From Aulosira sp. FACHB-615 (lineage in GTDB: Bacteria; Cyanobacteriota; Cyanobacteriia; Cyanobacteriales; Nostocaceae): a DNA stretch of 64,000 nucleotides. The notes beneath the pieces were generated by a model. That model was not told the DNA's origin, made no database searches, and saw only the letters and a program-made list of their open reading frames with translations. The stretch spans positions 124,001 to 188,000 of the forward strand of contig NZ_JACJSE010000006.1 of NCBI RefSeq assembly GCF_014698045.1. Direction: 5' to 3'. Below, one piece after another: positions 44,697 to 53,418 of the stretch (its first letter is position 1; each line of letters starts with the position of its first letter). Position numbers and translations under genes: made by a program.

Positions 44697-44928
44697 AAGA
44701 CAAATATTTTAGATTTTAGATTTGAGGGTGAATAATTTTCCCACGCCCAACACTTGCTCTAGAATGCCCAAAATCCAATCTTGCTATTAAGCTTGTAACA
44801 ATCACCAAAGTATATTCCCGATCTGGGGTTTTTGGCGGATACAATAAACCAAAGTGTTTTTTAAGTCTGCTTAATAGGCTACATTCACGGAAACAATCAG
44901 GTTAAATCACAGCATTCTACTGAGGATT

Positions 44929-46056
44929 ATGGCTCAATCTGTTGTGCAGAATCAGAGGGGTATTACGTCGTTTCAGCCTTTGGATGTGGAACTGCGTAAC
45001 GTGTTTAAGTTCTTCAAGCAAGAACCAGCCGTACATGGAATCGATTTGGATGTCCGCCAAGGGGAGTTTTTTAGTATTTTAGGCCCCTCTGGTTGTGGCA
45101 AGACAACAACATTACGTTTAATTGCTGGATTTGAAACTGCGGATGCGGGTAAGGTGTTGATTCAAGGTCAACCGATGACGAATGTGCCGCCTTATCGCCG
45201 TCCAGTCAATACTGTATTTCAAAGTTACGCGCTGTTCAATCACCTGAATGTTTGGGATAACATCGCCTTTGGACTGCAATTAAAAAAACTTCGTAAATCA
45301 GAAATTGAAAGTCGAGTGACAGAAGCTTTAAAACTCGTCAAAATGGAAAGTTTGCGATCGCGCTTTCCCAATCAACTTTCTGGTGGTCAACAGCAAAGGG
45401 TAGCATTAGCTAGGGCATTAGTAAATCAACCGGCTGTGGTGCTGTTAGATGAACCTTTAGCCGCGTTGGATTTAAAGCTGCGGAAAGAGATGCAGGTTGA
45501 GTTGTCTAATTTACATCAAAAGTTAGGCTTAACCTTTATTTTAGTGACTCACGACCAAGAAGAAGCTTTGTCTTTGAGCGATCGCATTGCGGTGATGAAT
45601 CAAGGCAAAATTGAGCAAATTGGTACACCCAGCGAAATTTACGAACATCCCCAAACCGCTTTTGTGGCTGATTTTATTGGTGATACTAATTTATTTAGTG
45701 GGGAAATTGCTGCTGTCGAAGCTGAATGTATCCAAGTTCTCACCAAAACGGGTCTAAAAATTATCGTCACCCGCTATGAAGATACACCCATCGAATTATC
45801 TCAATCTGTAGTGGTGAGTGTACGTCCCGAAAAAATTCAACTATCAATCTATCCACCCAATTTACCAACTAACTGCTTTGAAGGCAGACTAGTTAATGTT
45901 ATGTATTTAGGAACCCATGTTACTTATGTTGTTGAATTAACCAATGGCATAAATATCAATGTTCTCCAACCTAATACCTTTGGTAATTTGCCAGACAGAG
46001 ATACACCAATTTATGTTTTATGGGCTGAAAGTGATTGTTTGGCTATTAGTCAATAG
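44929..46056 (+). CDS. potA: Spermidine/putrescine ABC transporter ATP-binding protein
   Basis: This 375-residue ATPase of the PotA type has Walker A LGPSGCGKTTT, Q-loop NTVFQSYALFNHLNVWDNIAFG, signature LSGGQQQRVALARAL, Walker B VVLLDEPLAALD and H-loop ILVTHDQEEALSLSDRIAVM. A C-terminal TOBE domain (SVRPEKIQLS) binds regulatory ligands. Downstream genes encode the binding protein and one permease on the same strand, so it powers polyamine uptake. Confidence 0.92.
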   Translation: MAQSVVQNQRGITSFQPLDVELRNVFKFFKQEPAVHGIDLDVRQGEFFSILGPSGCGKTTTLRLIAGFETADAGKVLIQGQPMTNVPPYRRPVNTVFQSYALFNHLNVWDNIAFGLQLKKLRKSEIESRVTEALKLVKMESLRSRFPNQLSGGQQQRVALARALVNQPAVVLLDEPLAALDLKLRKEMQVELSNLHQKLGLTFILVTHDQEEALSLSDRIAVMNQGKIEQIGTPSEIYEHPQTAFVADFIGDTNLFSGEIAAVEAECIQVLTKTGLKIIVTRYEDTPIELSQSVVVSVRPEKIQLSIYPPNLPTNCFEGRLVNVMYLGTHVTYVVELTNGININVLQPNTFGNLPDRDTPIYVLWAESDCLAISQ

Positions 46057-46110
46057 TTATTGGTCATTGGTCAATTGTCATTTGTCATTGGTTATTTGTT
46101 GAATGACAAT
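46057..46110 (+). repeat. Short tandem repeats left of the four-helix-bundle gene
   Basis: TTATTGGTCATTGGTCAATT and the following TGTCATTTGTCATTGGTT consist of heptamer variants (TTGGTCA, TTTGTCA). They are the reverse complement of the repeats that follow the four-helix-bundle gene (46530-46586), so the gene is bracketed by inverted arrays. Confidence 0.7.
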
Positions 46111-46163
46111 TTAGTAAATATAATTGACTAAATCTAGCAAAGCCAAATATATATATTGAGCTA

Positions 46164-46544
46164 ATGTCAACTAAACGCTTTCAAGATTTACGAGTTTATC
46201 AATTATCAGAAAAATTAGCCGATGAAATTTGGCAAATTGTTCATAATTGGAAACCTTTAGCTCAAGATACTGTGGGTAAACAAATTGTACGTTCAGCAGA
46301 TAGTATTGGTGCAAATATAGCGGAGGGAATGGGTAGAGGTAGTTATCAAGAAAATAAACGTTTTGTTAGGATAGCAAGAGGTTCATTGAATGAAACGCAA
46401 CATTGGCTAAGACGTGCTTATAAACGTAATCTTTTAACTCTTGAACAAACTCAGAGTATCAAAAATATTATTAATGAACTAGCGCCAAAGTTAAACTCAT
46501 ACTTAAAATCAATAGGCAATACTTCCAACCCAAATGACCAATGA
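46164..46544 (+). CDS. Four-helix-bundle protein, S23/23S rRNA IVP family (copy 1)
   Basis: This 126-residue all-helical protein has the family core FQDLRVYQLSEKLADEIW and the hallmark RSADSIGANIAEGMGRGSYQ, followed by FVRIARGSLNETQHWLRRA. Proteins of this type are encoded in 23S rRNA intervening sequences of spirochetes and others, and as stand-alone genes in cyanobacteria; the Avd proteins of diversity-generating retroelements share the fold. No reverse transcriptase is seen here. It interrupts the potA-potD operon and is bracketed by inverted short repeats. Its last codons (NPNDQ) lie in the right repeat array. Confidence 0.88.
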   Translation: MSTKRFQDLRVYQLSEKLADEIWQIVHNWKPLAQDTVGKQIVRSADSIGANIAEGMGRGSYQENKRFVRIARGSLNETQHWLRRAYKRNLLTLEQTQSIKNIINELAPKLNSYLKSIGNTSNPNDQ

Positions 46545-46587
46545 CAAATAACAAATGACAAATAACAAATAACAAATGACAAATAGA
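46530..46587 (+). repeat. Short tandem repeats right of the four-helix-bundle gene, including the potD start
   Basis: AATGACCAATGACAAATAAC followed by repeated CAAATGACAAATAA units is the inverse of the array at 46057-46110. The stop codon of the four-helix-bundle gene and the start codon of potD (ATGACAAAT at 46576) both lie within the array. Confidence 0.75.
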
Positions 46588-47658
46588 AGAAAATTCTTAC
46601 AAAAATTAGCAGCACTTTCCAGCTTATCTTTAACTGGTTGTGGTTGGAGATTAGCTAATGTGCGGGCGGCAACACAATCAAGTAAAAGTGATAAATTGTA
46701 CCTTTATACTTGGACACAATATGCTGATAAAAAGTTAATCCAAACTTTCAGCACTCAAACTGGGTTACAAGTACTTGTAGATACTTATGATTCTAATGAA
46801 GTGATGTTAGCTAAAGTCTTAGCCGGAGGTGGTGGTGCTTACAGTGTAATTTATCCATCTGACTATATGGTACAGAAGATGGTCGAGAAAAATTTGTTAA
46901 TCGAATTAAATCACTCTCGCCTCAATGGTTTAGAGAATTTATTTCCCCAATTTAAAAACCCTAGCTACGACCCCAATAACCGCTACAGTTTACCATTTAA
47001 CTGGGGAACGACGGGTTTAATTTATAATTCTGAAGTTTTGCCAAAAGCCCCAGCCGACTGGGAATATCTTTGGCAAAATCAAGAGACACTCAATAAGCGA
47101 ATGACCTTACTCAATGATGTGCGTGAGGTAATGGGTGCAGTATTAAGAATGTTGGGTTATTCTTATAACTCAAAAGAGGAGGAAGAACTACAACAAGCAT
47201 ATAACAAATTAAAGCAATTAAAACCAGCGATCGCTGCTTTCGATACTGATGCTTGGCAAAATCAAATGCTGGCGGGAGATTTAGTCTTAGCAATGTGTTA
47301 TTCAGCCGATGCAATTCGCGTCATTCAAGAAAACCCTAAATTTAAATATGTCATTCCGCGCAGTGGTTCTTCTTTATGGACTGATACAATTGTCGTGCCG
47401 AAAAGCTCACCTAATACTGATGGAGCTTATGCTTGGATTAACTTTATTTTACAACCAGAAGTTGCAGCCAGTGTTAGCCAACATTTAAATATTGCTACCC
47501 CAAATAGTGCAGGGTTTGAACAATTACCCCAAAAAATCAAAACTAATAAAAATTTATTCCCCGAAACCGCAATTTTAGAAAAGTGCGAACGGATTACTCC
47601 TCTGGGAGATTTTGAGGAAGTTTATGAGCGTTTCTGGACGCAATTAACTAGTGCCTAA
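46576..47658 (+). CDS. potD: Spermidine/putrescine-binding protein (lipoprotein, possible Tat signal)
   Basis: This 360-residue PotD-type periplasmic binding protein has an N-terminus TNRRKFLQKLAALSSLSLTGC that combines a twin-arginine-like motif (RRKFLQ) with a lipobox (LTGC). The mature part shows LYLYTWTQYADKKLIQTFS, SVIYPSDYMVQKM, LPFNWGTTGLIYN, DAWQNQMLAGDLVLAMCYS and DTIVVPKSSPN, as in PotD/PotF. Its start codon and MTN residues come from the repeat array that ends the preceding gene. It delivers polyamine to the PotB permease encoded next. Confidence 0.92.
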   Translation: MTNRRKFLQKLAALSSLSLTGCGWRLANVRAATQSSKSDKLYLYTWTQYADKKLIQTFSTQTGLQVLVDTYDSNEVMLAKVLAGGGGAYSVIYPSDYMVQKMVEKNLLIELNHSRLNGLENLFPQFKNPSYDPNNRYSLPFNWGTTGLIYNSEVLPKAPADWEYLWQNQETLNKRMTLLNDVREVMGAVLRMLGYSYNSKEEEELQQAYNKLKQLKPAIAAFDTDAWQNQMLAGDLVLAMCYSADAIRVIQENPKFKYVIPRSGSSLWTDTIVVPKSSPNTDGAYAWINFILQPEVAASVSQHLNIATPNSAGFEQLPQKIKTNKNLFPETAILEKCERITPLGDFEEVYERFWTQLTSA

Positions 47659-47694
47659 ATAGGAAGATTATTTAATCCAAAATGGTATCAGCTT

Positions 47695-48609
47695 GTGTTT
47701 ATCAAAAATTCTCCGCAAATCAATGAATCAGGCGATATTATCGACATTCAAAAATTACATCGCCCTACATTTAACTTTTTACAACCGTTAATCTTACTAG
47801 CTCCGGCAGCTATTTGGTTATTATTATTACTAGTACTGCCAGCAATTATCATTTTTCAACTAAGTTTAGTTCCCAATATTCGCCCAGGAGATTTAGTCAA
47901 TCCTAGCGGATTAGATAATTATCTGCGGATATTTGATCCGTTGTATGTGCAAGTTATTTTGCGATCGCTGTGGTTAGCATTAGGCACAACTATAATTTGT
48001 TTAATCTGCGGCTTTCCTGTGGCTTATTGGATAGCACAAATCGCCCCAAAACAATGGCGAAATTTACTATTATTAGCTTTTATCTTACCTTTGTGGACTT
48101 CTTCTTTACTGCGTTCTTATGCTTGGATTACAATTTTGCGTCCTACTGGTTTATTTAATAGTATTTTGAGTAATTTAGGTTTACCAACTTTAGAATTACT
48201 TAACCGTCCTCCGGCTGTATTTATCGGTATGAGTTACAGCTTGTTACCTTATATGGTATTAATTTTATATGCTTCTTTAGAAAAATTAGACAAGCGTTTA
48301 CTAGAAGCTGCTGCTGATTTAGGTGCGAACCCAACACAGACTTTTTGGAAAGTCACAGTACCGCAAGTTTCCCCAGGAATTACGGCTGGTTCAATTTTAG
48401 TTTTTATTACCGGATTAGGAGATTTTGTTGATCCTGAACTCTTAGGTGGGGCTTCCAGTATGACTGCGGCGCGGCTAGTTTATAATCAGTTCCTTGGTGT
48501 AACCCAAAATTGGGGTTTTGGTTCAGCATTGAGTATGGCATTAATTTTAGCAGTGAGTGTAGCGATCGCCTTTCTGATTAAATATGGTGAACCAACGCCC
48601 AGCCGCTAA
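47695..48609 (+). CDS. potB: Polyamine ABC transporter permease
   Basis: This 304-residue inner-membrane permease has six helices (first: LILLAPAAIWLLLLLVLPAI). The coupling loop is EAAADLGANPTQTFWKVTVP, the EAA motif, followed by GSILVFITGLGDFVDPELLGG. The start is a GTG at 47695, 36 bases after potD. PotABCD transporters normally carry two permeases, PotB and PotC; no potC follows, so PotB may form a homodimer or potC may be elsewhere. Confidence 0.9.
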   Translation: MFIKNSPQINESGDIIDIQKLHRPTFNFLQPLILLAPAAIWLLLLLVLPAIIIFQLSLVPNIRPGDLVNPSGLDNYLRIFDPLYVQVILRSLWLALGTTIICLICGFPVAYWIAQIAPKQWRNLLLLAFILPLWTSSLLRSYAWITILRPTGLFNSILSNLGLPTLELLNRPPAVFIGMSYSLLPYMVLILYASLEKLDKRLLEAAADLGANPTQTFWKVTVPQVSPGITAGSILVFITGLGDFVDPELLGGASSMTAARLVYNQFLGVTQNWGFGSALSMALILAVSVAIAFLIKYGEPTPSR

Positions 48610-48646
48610 ACTAAATTTAGAGTCATCAACATAAATTTACAGAACT

Positions 48647-49210
48647 ATGAATATTGCTTCAACTCAAGCTCTCACCTTAGCAGAATTTCTCAAGCTACCA
48701 GAAACTAAGCCCAGCTTAGAATACATTAATGGCGAAATCATACCAAAATCAATGCCAAAAGGGAGACATAGCCGTTTACAAGGTAAATTATGCGGTGCAG
48801 TAAATGACATTAGTGAACAGCAAAAAATTGCTTACGCATTTCCTGAATTACGGTGTAGCTTTGGCGATCGCTCAATCGTACCAGATGTGGCAGTATTTAT
48901 ATGGAGCAGAATACTGTTAACCGTTGATGGCGAAGTTCCAGATAACTTTGAACTAGCGCCCGACTGGACAATTGAGATTCTATCCCCAGAACAAAAACCA
49001 AACCAAGTAATTGGTAATATTCTGTATTGTTTAAAGTTTGGTAGTCGTTTGGGGTGGTTCATCGACCCCGATGATTTAAGTATTTTAGTATTTTTACCAG
49101 AACAGCAACCAGAGTTATTTCAGGGAGATGATATTTTGCCCATGTTACCTGAAATTGAGTTGGTACTAACTGTTAATCAAGTTTTTAGTTGGTTAAAAAT
49201 GGGCAATTAG
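48647..49210 (+). CDS. Uma2 family endonuclease-fold protein
   Basis: This 187-residue PD-(D/E)XK-fold protein is of the Uma2/DUF820 family, which is greatly expanded in cyanobacteria. The motifs are LTLAEFLKLPETKPSLEYIN, the active-site Asp in SIVPDVAVF and the E-x-L in DWTIEILSP. GSRLGWFIDPDDLSILVFLP completes the domain. The biological role is unknown; suggestions include nuclease or transposon-related activity. It lies 37 bases after potB on the same strand but is probably unrelated to transport. Confidence 0.88.
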   Translation: MNIASTQALTLAEFLKLPETKPSLEYINGEIIPKSMPKGRHSRLQGKLCGAVNDISEQQKIAYAFPELRCSFGDRSIVPDVAVFIWSRILLTVDGEVPDNFELAPDWTIEILSPEQKPNQVIGNILYCLKFGSRLGWFIDPDDLSILVFLPEQQPELFQGDDILPMLPEIELVLTVNQVFSWLKMGN

Positions 49211-49246
49211 ATTTTACAGGGAACAGTGCAGGGGTTGGCGGAGGAT

Positions 49247-52200
49247 TTACACAGTTAACTCCATAACTAAATTATTCGTTCCACTTTTTTGTTGAATTAA
49301 AGATGAAATAGTAGATAAAAATTCCTGCTCTAGATAAGGCTTAGTTAAGTAAGCTCTTGCACCCAGTTCTTTTGCCAGTTGACGATGTTTATCTGCACTG
49401 CGAGAAGATAAAATAACTACAGGAATTTTAGCAATTTTGGGAATTTGCTGCACGTTAGTTAATAACTCAAATCCATTCATTCGTGGCATTTCTAAATCAG
49501 AAATAATCACTTTAATATCGGGATACTTTTGTAACTGTTCGAGAGCTTCTACACCATTTTGGGCTTGAATCACTTGATAGCCATCTCTTTGCAAAGTTAA
49601 AGAAAGAGTTTGGCGTAAACTAATAGCATCATCGACAATCAACACTACCTTGGGTGCAGAAAAATTAGCTTCCATCTGCGGTGATAATGGTTGTGCTGGA
49701 ATCGAGATAGATAAATCTTCGCTTGTTGCTACAGCAGATTCATTAGCAGGAATTATCGGGAGGGGTATAAGTTCTGGTGTTGCTGGTATATGAGTAGAAT
49801 CTAATAAAAGAGCGCCATCAATCACTAAAATGAGATTACCATTGCCAGAAGTACTACAACCATAAACGTATTTTGGTGGTGCGATCGCATTTCCTAATGG
49901 TCTAATTACTAATTCTTGTTCGCCAATTATTTGGTCAACTTCTAAAGCAAAAATACCTTGATGACACTTGAGAATTAATATAGGATTATTCATCAATTTT
50001 GTGTCAAGAGTAGTTACTGGATGATTGAGACTATTACTCTTGGCGACAGAGCAAGTATAAGACATTAGCTCTGAAAGTTGATGTAAACCAATTAAAGTTT
50101 CATTCTGCTCTGTATGCCAATATAAAACTTTTTTCCCTTCAAATTCCTTAATTTGTTGCGGAGTCGGAATGATAATTTTTTCCACGCTGTCTAACAATAG
50201 CGCATAAATTATGCCTCCCGCTTGCACCAGCATCAATTTATCAGTAGTCATAGAAAAAGGTATTTTGAGTGTGAATTTTGTCCCTTTTTGGGGTAAAGTT
50301 TGCACCGCAATTGAACCATGAAGAGCTTCGATTTGAGAACGTACAATATCCAAACCGATACCACGTCCTGAAATATTACTGACTTCTGCTGCTGTCGATA
50401 ATCCCGGTGCAAACATCAAATCTAATAACTCTGATTCATTGTTACCAGAAATATCTAGTTTCATCTCGATGGCTTTTTGATGAATTTTTGCTAGATTCAG
50501 CCCTTCTCCATCATCTTGAACTTCAATAATCGTTTGGCTACTTTGATGATATGCCCGAATTGTAATTAAACCTTGTTCTGGTTTACCACGTTCTTGACGT
50601 ATTTGTGGAGATTCAATGCCGTGATCAAAAGCATTACGTACTAAATGTAATAATGGCTCATACAATTTTTCCGCGATCGCTTTATCTACTAGTACATCTG
50701 TGCCTATCAGTTGCAACTCGACATTTTTCTGATAAATACTGCCTAATTTTTTCACCATTGGGGGGAAACGATGCAAAATATCACCCAAAGGTAACATTCT
50801 TGCTTCTACCAAGTTATCAATAATCGTGAAAACTAAATTTTGTTTTTTCTCAGTTGCTTGCGTTGCTTGTTTAATAGTTAAATCTAGCGATTCTGTAGTT
50901 TCTTGTAATTGCAGAGTTTCTTCGATGGCTGCGTGGAGTGCTAAATTAAATTCTGTGTATACATCCATTTCCAGCGAGTCAAATTTCACTGCGGCAAAAT
51001 TCTGCGATAACTGAGGTGTAACAGTAGGTAAATTTAGTGGTATATCTCTTAACTGGTGTAAGATGATTTGATGTCTATTAATCTGCTCTAATAACTTATC
51101 AATCAATTCTTGAATCTGTTCATCATAAAGATGGCGTTTCTTGTGATAAATTAGCAGTTCTCCAGCTAAATAATTAAGGTTCCTCAATTTTTCAACATCA
51201 ACACGGACAAATTTCTGACTTTTGACAACTTGTGAGTTTTTATCTTCTAACTGCTCACGAATATTACTCACTACTTCGGTAATAGCATCTACACTGGCTG
51301 GCTCTGGAACAGCATCATCTAGAATTACGGCTGGCTCAGTTGCAGTTTCTTCTCCCCAAATTGATTCTAAGAGATACTCAGTCTCAGCCTCTAAAGAGTT
51401 TACTGTTTCATTCGCAACTGCAATATTTTGGAACTGGAGATGCTCTAACCAGTTTTTTTCTTGACTGTTTACAGGAGGATAATTTTTATATTCTTTAGCT
51501 AATGTGATAATTTGTTTTTGTAAGTATCGAGTTAATAAAACATAATCATCACCTTTATCATTACCATACTCAAACTGAGCAATTGCCAGCAGCACAATTA
51601 AAATCATGCCATGCCGATACAGGCAAAGACTATAACTATCTTCTGAGTTCTGCACGAAAGCTAAAAATTCTTTTAACCAAGTTTCAATATAATTTATTTG
51701 CGGCTCTATATCTAATTTAGGAATTAATAGGGATAAATTTAATTCGGCTGGCGGGATTTGTTGCTGCTGCTCAAACCAACTCAAAATACACTGCACTAAC
51801 TTGAGGTAAAACTTAGCCGTTGTTGGCTGAATTTGTTCATGTTTATAATTGCCTGATGTTGTTAAAAATTGGTAAAATTCTGCCGCAGCTTGTTGTAAAT
51901 TTTCAGTCGTTGAATTATCTGGAGATCCTGGAGATAACTGTTCTGGCTCAATGACTGGTGTCAGGTTTTGCCAAGCTGGAGAAAGCAGATTAGTGCAAGT
52001 GCGATCGCCTGCGAATACTGCTGTTTGAATTGTTTGTAAATCGTGTCGCATCAGTTCAGCAATTTCCATCACTTGCGAAGGATATGCTTGCAGCGCCGCC
52101 ATAATTTTTTGGGCGAGTTCTTCTAATCCCAGTAAATCTAAAGATTCAGCCAAGCCCAGAAATATTTCGGCTTGAGAGTTGACAAAATCTCTAAATTCCG

Positions 52201-52744
52201 CTTCTTCTGGAGGATGATTAATAGTTTCAGTAATATTTTCAATACGTTGTTGAACTCCAACTTCAAAGATTGACTTGACAACATCAAAACCTAATTCTTG
52301 TGAAGTAGGAAGATAATTATCTGTGCCGAAATCATCGCCAAGTCTAGCTTGCAATTGGGCAAAAATATTAGTGGCTCGTTCAATCACTTCTTGCACATTA
52401 GCCGCACTGCTGGTTAATGTTGTAGTTAAAGCAAGGCGCAAACATTCATAAGCTTTCAGTAAAAGTGTATGTAAATCATTATCAATAACTATATCTGGAT
52501 TATATAAAGCTTTAAATACATCTTCTAGAGAATGGGCAATAGTTTGAATCGCCTCTAGTCCCACAGTCGCCGCACCACCCTTGAGGGTATGAGTAGCCCG
52601 CATTAAAGCATGAACTTTATTTTTTCGCTTATCTTCTTCTTCCGTTAAACTTAAAAGTTCTTGTTCAATTGTTTGTAATAACTCTGGTGCTTCTGCTAGG
52701 AAATAAACATAACCTTGTTCACGAATCTCAGCATCTGTAATCAT
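49247..52744 (-). CDS. pixL: Hybrid CheA-type histidine kinase of the phototaxis system
   Basis: The protein has about 1165 residues from the ATG at 52744. Upstream in-frame codons to 52861 translate a heptamer repeat and are rejected. The N-terminal Hpt domain carries the phosphoacceptor His52 in MRATHTLKGGAATVG. A long helical region is followed by the P3/ATPase core (LVRNAFDHGIESPQIRQERG, DDGEGLNLAKI, ISGRGIGLDIVR), a CheW-like domain, and a receiver domain (VVLIVDDAISLRQTL, the Asp in IISDLEMPRMNG, the Lys in AYLTKPY). The arrangement Hpt-ATPase-CheW-REC and its place at the end of the pixG-H-I-J series identify it as PixL-like. A four-helix-bundle gene separates it from pixJ. Confidence 0.9.
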   Translation of the reverse strand: MITDAEIREQGYVYFLAEAPELLQTIEQELLSLTEEEDKRKNKVHALMRATHTLKGGAATVGLEAIQTIAHSLEDVFKALYNPDIVIDNDLHTLLLKAYECLRLALTTTLTSSAANVQEVIERATNIFAQLQARLGDDFGTDNYLPTSQELGFDVVKSIFEVGVQQRIENITETINHPPEEAEFRDFVNSQAEIFLGLAESLDLLGLEELAQKIMAALQAYPSQVMEIAELMRHDLQTIQTAVFAGDRTCTNLLSPAWQNLTPVIEPEQLSPGSPDNSTTENLQQAAAEFYQFLTTSGNYKHEQIQPTTAKFYLKLVQCILSWFEQQQQIPPAELNLSLLIPKLDIEPQINYIETWLKEFLAFVQNSEDSYSLCLYRHGMILIVLLAIAQFEYGNDKGDDYVLLTRYLQKQIITLAKEYKNYPPVNSQEKNWLEHLQFQNIAVANETVNSLEAETEYLLESIWGEETATEPAVILDDAVPEPASVDAITEVVSNIREQLEDKNSQVVKSQKFVRVDVEKLRNLNYLAGELLIYHKKRHLYDEQIQELIDKLLEQINRHQIILHQLRDIPLNLPTVTPQLSQNFAAVKFDSLEMDVYTEFNLALHAAIEETLQLQETTESLDLTIKQATQATEKKQNLVFTIIDNLVEARMLPLGDILHRFPPMVKKLGSIYQKNVELQLIGTDVLVDKAIAEKLYEPLLHLVRNAFDHGIESPQIRQERGKPEQGLITIRAYHQSSQTIIEVQDDGEGLNLAKIHQKAIEMKLDISGNNESELLDLMFAPGLSTAAEVSNISGRGIGLDIVRSQIEALHGSIAVQTLPQKGTKFTLKIPFSMTTDKLMLVQAGGIIYALLLDSVEKIIIPTPQQIKEFEGKKVLYWHTEQNETLIGLHQLSELMSYTCSVAKSNSLNHPVTTLDTKLMNNPILILKCHQGIFALEVDQIIGEQELVIRPLGNAIAPPKYVYGCSTSGNGNLILVIDGALLLDSTHIPATPELIPLPIIPANESAVATSEDLSISIPAQPLSPQMEANFSAPKVVLIVDDAISLRQTLSLTLQRDGYQVIQAQNGVEALEQLQKYPDIKVIISDLEMPRMNGFELLTNVQQIPKIAKIPVVILSSRSADKHRQLAKELGARAYLTKPYLEQEFLSTISSLIQQKSGTNNLVMELTV

Positions 52745-52787
52745 AATATGGGAATCCGGTTTTATTTTTGAATCTAGTTGTGTAGGC

Positions 52788-52818
52788 AGGGAGTAGTGAA
52801 TGGGGAGTGGGGAGTAGG
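52788..52818 (-). repeat. Short tandem repeats downstream of the second four-helix-bundle gene
   Basis: AGGGAGTAGTGAATGGGGAG and GGGGAGTAGG are heptamer variants that are the inverse of the array at 53381-53414, on the other side of the four-helix-bundle gene. Together with a palindrome at 52892-52946 (GGGCAGGTTGGGTGAA/TTCATCAACCCGCCC) they fill the pixJ-pixL gap. Confidence 0.65.
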
Positions 52819-52983
52819 AAAGAATCCTGATATGACTGTACTGATTTTCTTCATAAGTCAAATATGAGTCTTGTAGAGAAATTGGGAGTTGGGGCAGGTT
52901 GGGTGAATGAATCTGTGGTTAGACAAAATTCTTCATCAACCCGCCCTTAAATGCTTTGGGGAGTTAAAAAATTGTCTTTCTCC

Positions 52984-53373
52984 CTACTCCCTATGACCTT
53001 TATTTTGCAGAGAACGAATGAGTGCGCGAAGCAATTTACCTACAGATTCACATTGTTTTAGAATCGGAGTAACTGTTTGTGAATTTGTTAGCCCGACTTT
53101 ATCTCTGGCTGATAGTAAAAGGTGAGTTTCAAGTTCTTTCAAAGAACCTTGTGCAGTACGGAGAAAGTGAATATATTCAGTACGATATTCACGTCCATAT
53201 CCCTCTGCAATATTAGCCGGAATTGATGCGGAGGAGCGACGAATCTGTGAAATCATTCCATAGATTTCCTCTTTTGGCAATCCTTTTGTGAATTCATAAC
53301 AAGCTTCAGCTAAATTCATACCCTCTTGCCAAACTTTTAAATCTTGATAAGAACGAATTTCACCACTTGCCAT
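52984..53373 (-). CDS. Four-helix-bundle protein, S23/23S rRNA IVP family (copy 2)
   Basis: The protein has 129 residues from the ATG at 53373. The 15 codons upstream (to 53418) are a translated heptamer array and are rejected. The family motifs are YQDLKVWQEGMNLAEACYEF, RRSSASIPANIAEGYGREYR and FLRTAQGSLKELETHLLLSA. It is only distantly similar to copy 1 at 46164. Like copy 1 it lies inside an operon (pixJ-pixL), reads in the same direction as its host operon, and is bracketed by inverted short-repeat arrays. The function is unknown; an RNA- or protein-binding oligomer is expected from the fold. Confidence 0.88.
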   Translation of the reverse strand: MASGEIRSYQDLKVWQEGMNLAEACYEFTKGLPKEEIYGMISQIRRSSASIPANIAEGYGREYRTEYIHFLRTAQGSLKELETHLLLSARDKVGLTNSQTVTPILKQCESVGKLLRALIRSLQNKGHRE

Positions 53374-53380
53374 ATCATTT

Positions 53381-53414
53381 CCCCTACTCACCACTCCCCA
53401 CTCACCACTCCCCT
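53381..53414 (-). repeat. Short tandem repeats upstream of the second four-helix-bundle gene
   Basis: CCCCTACTCACCACTCCCCA and CTCACCACTCCCC are heptamer units, the inverse of the array at 52788-52818. They lie between the pixJ stop codon and the four-helix-bundle start. Confidence 0.65.
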
Positions 53415-53418
53415 TCAA

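Noticed and set aside
52745..52861. N-terminal extension of PixL
   Set aside because: The 39 codons translate a heptamer array. The ATG at 52744 with a normal Hpt start is preferred.
53374..53418. N-terminal extension of the second four-helix-bundle protein
   Set aside because: It translates the CCCCACTC repeat array. The ATG at 53373 gives the normal family N-terminus.
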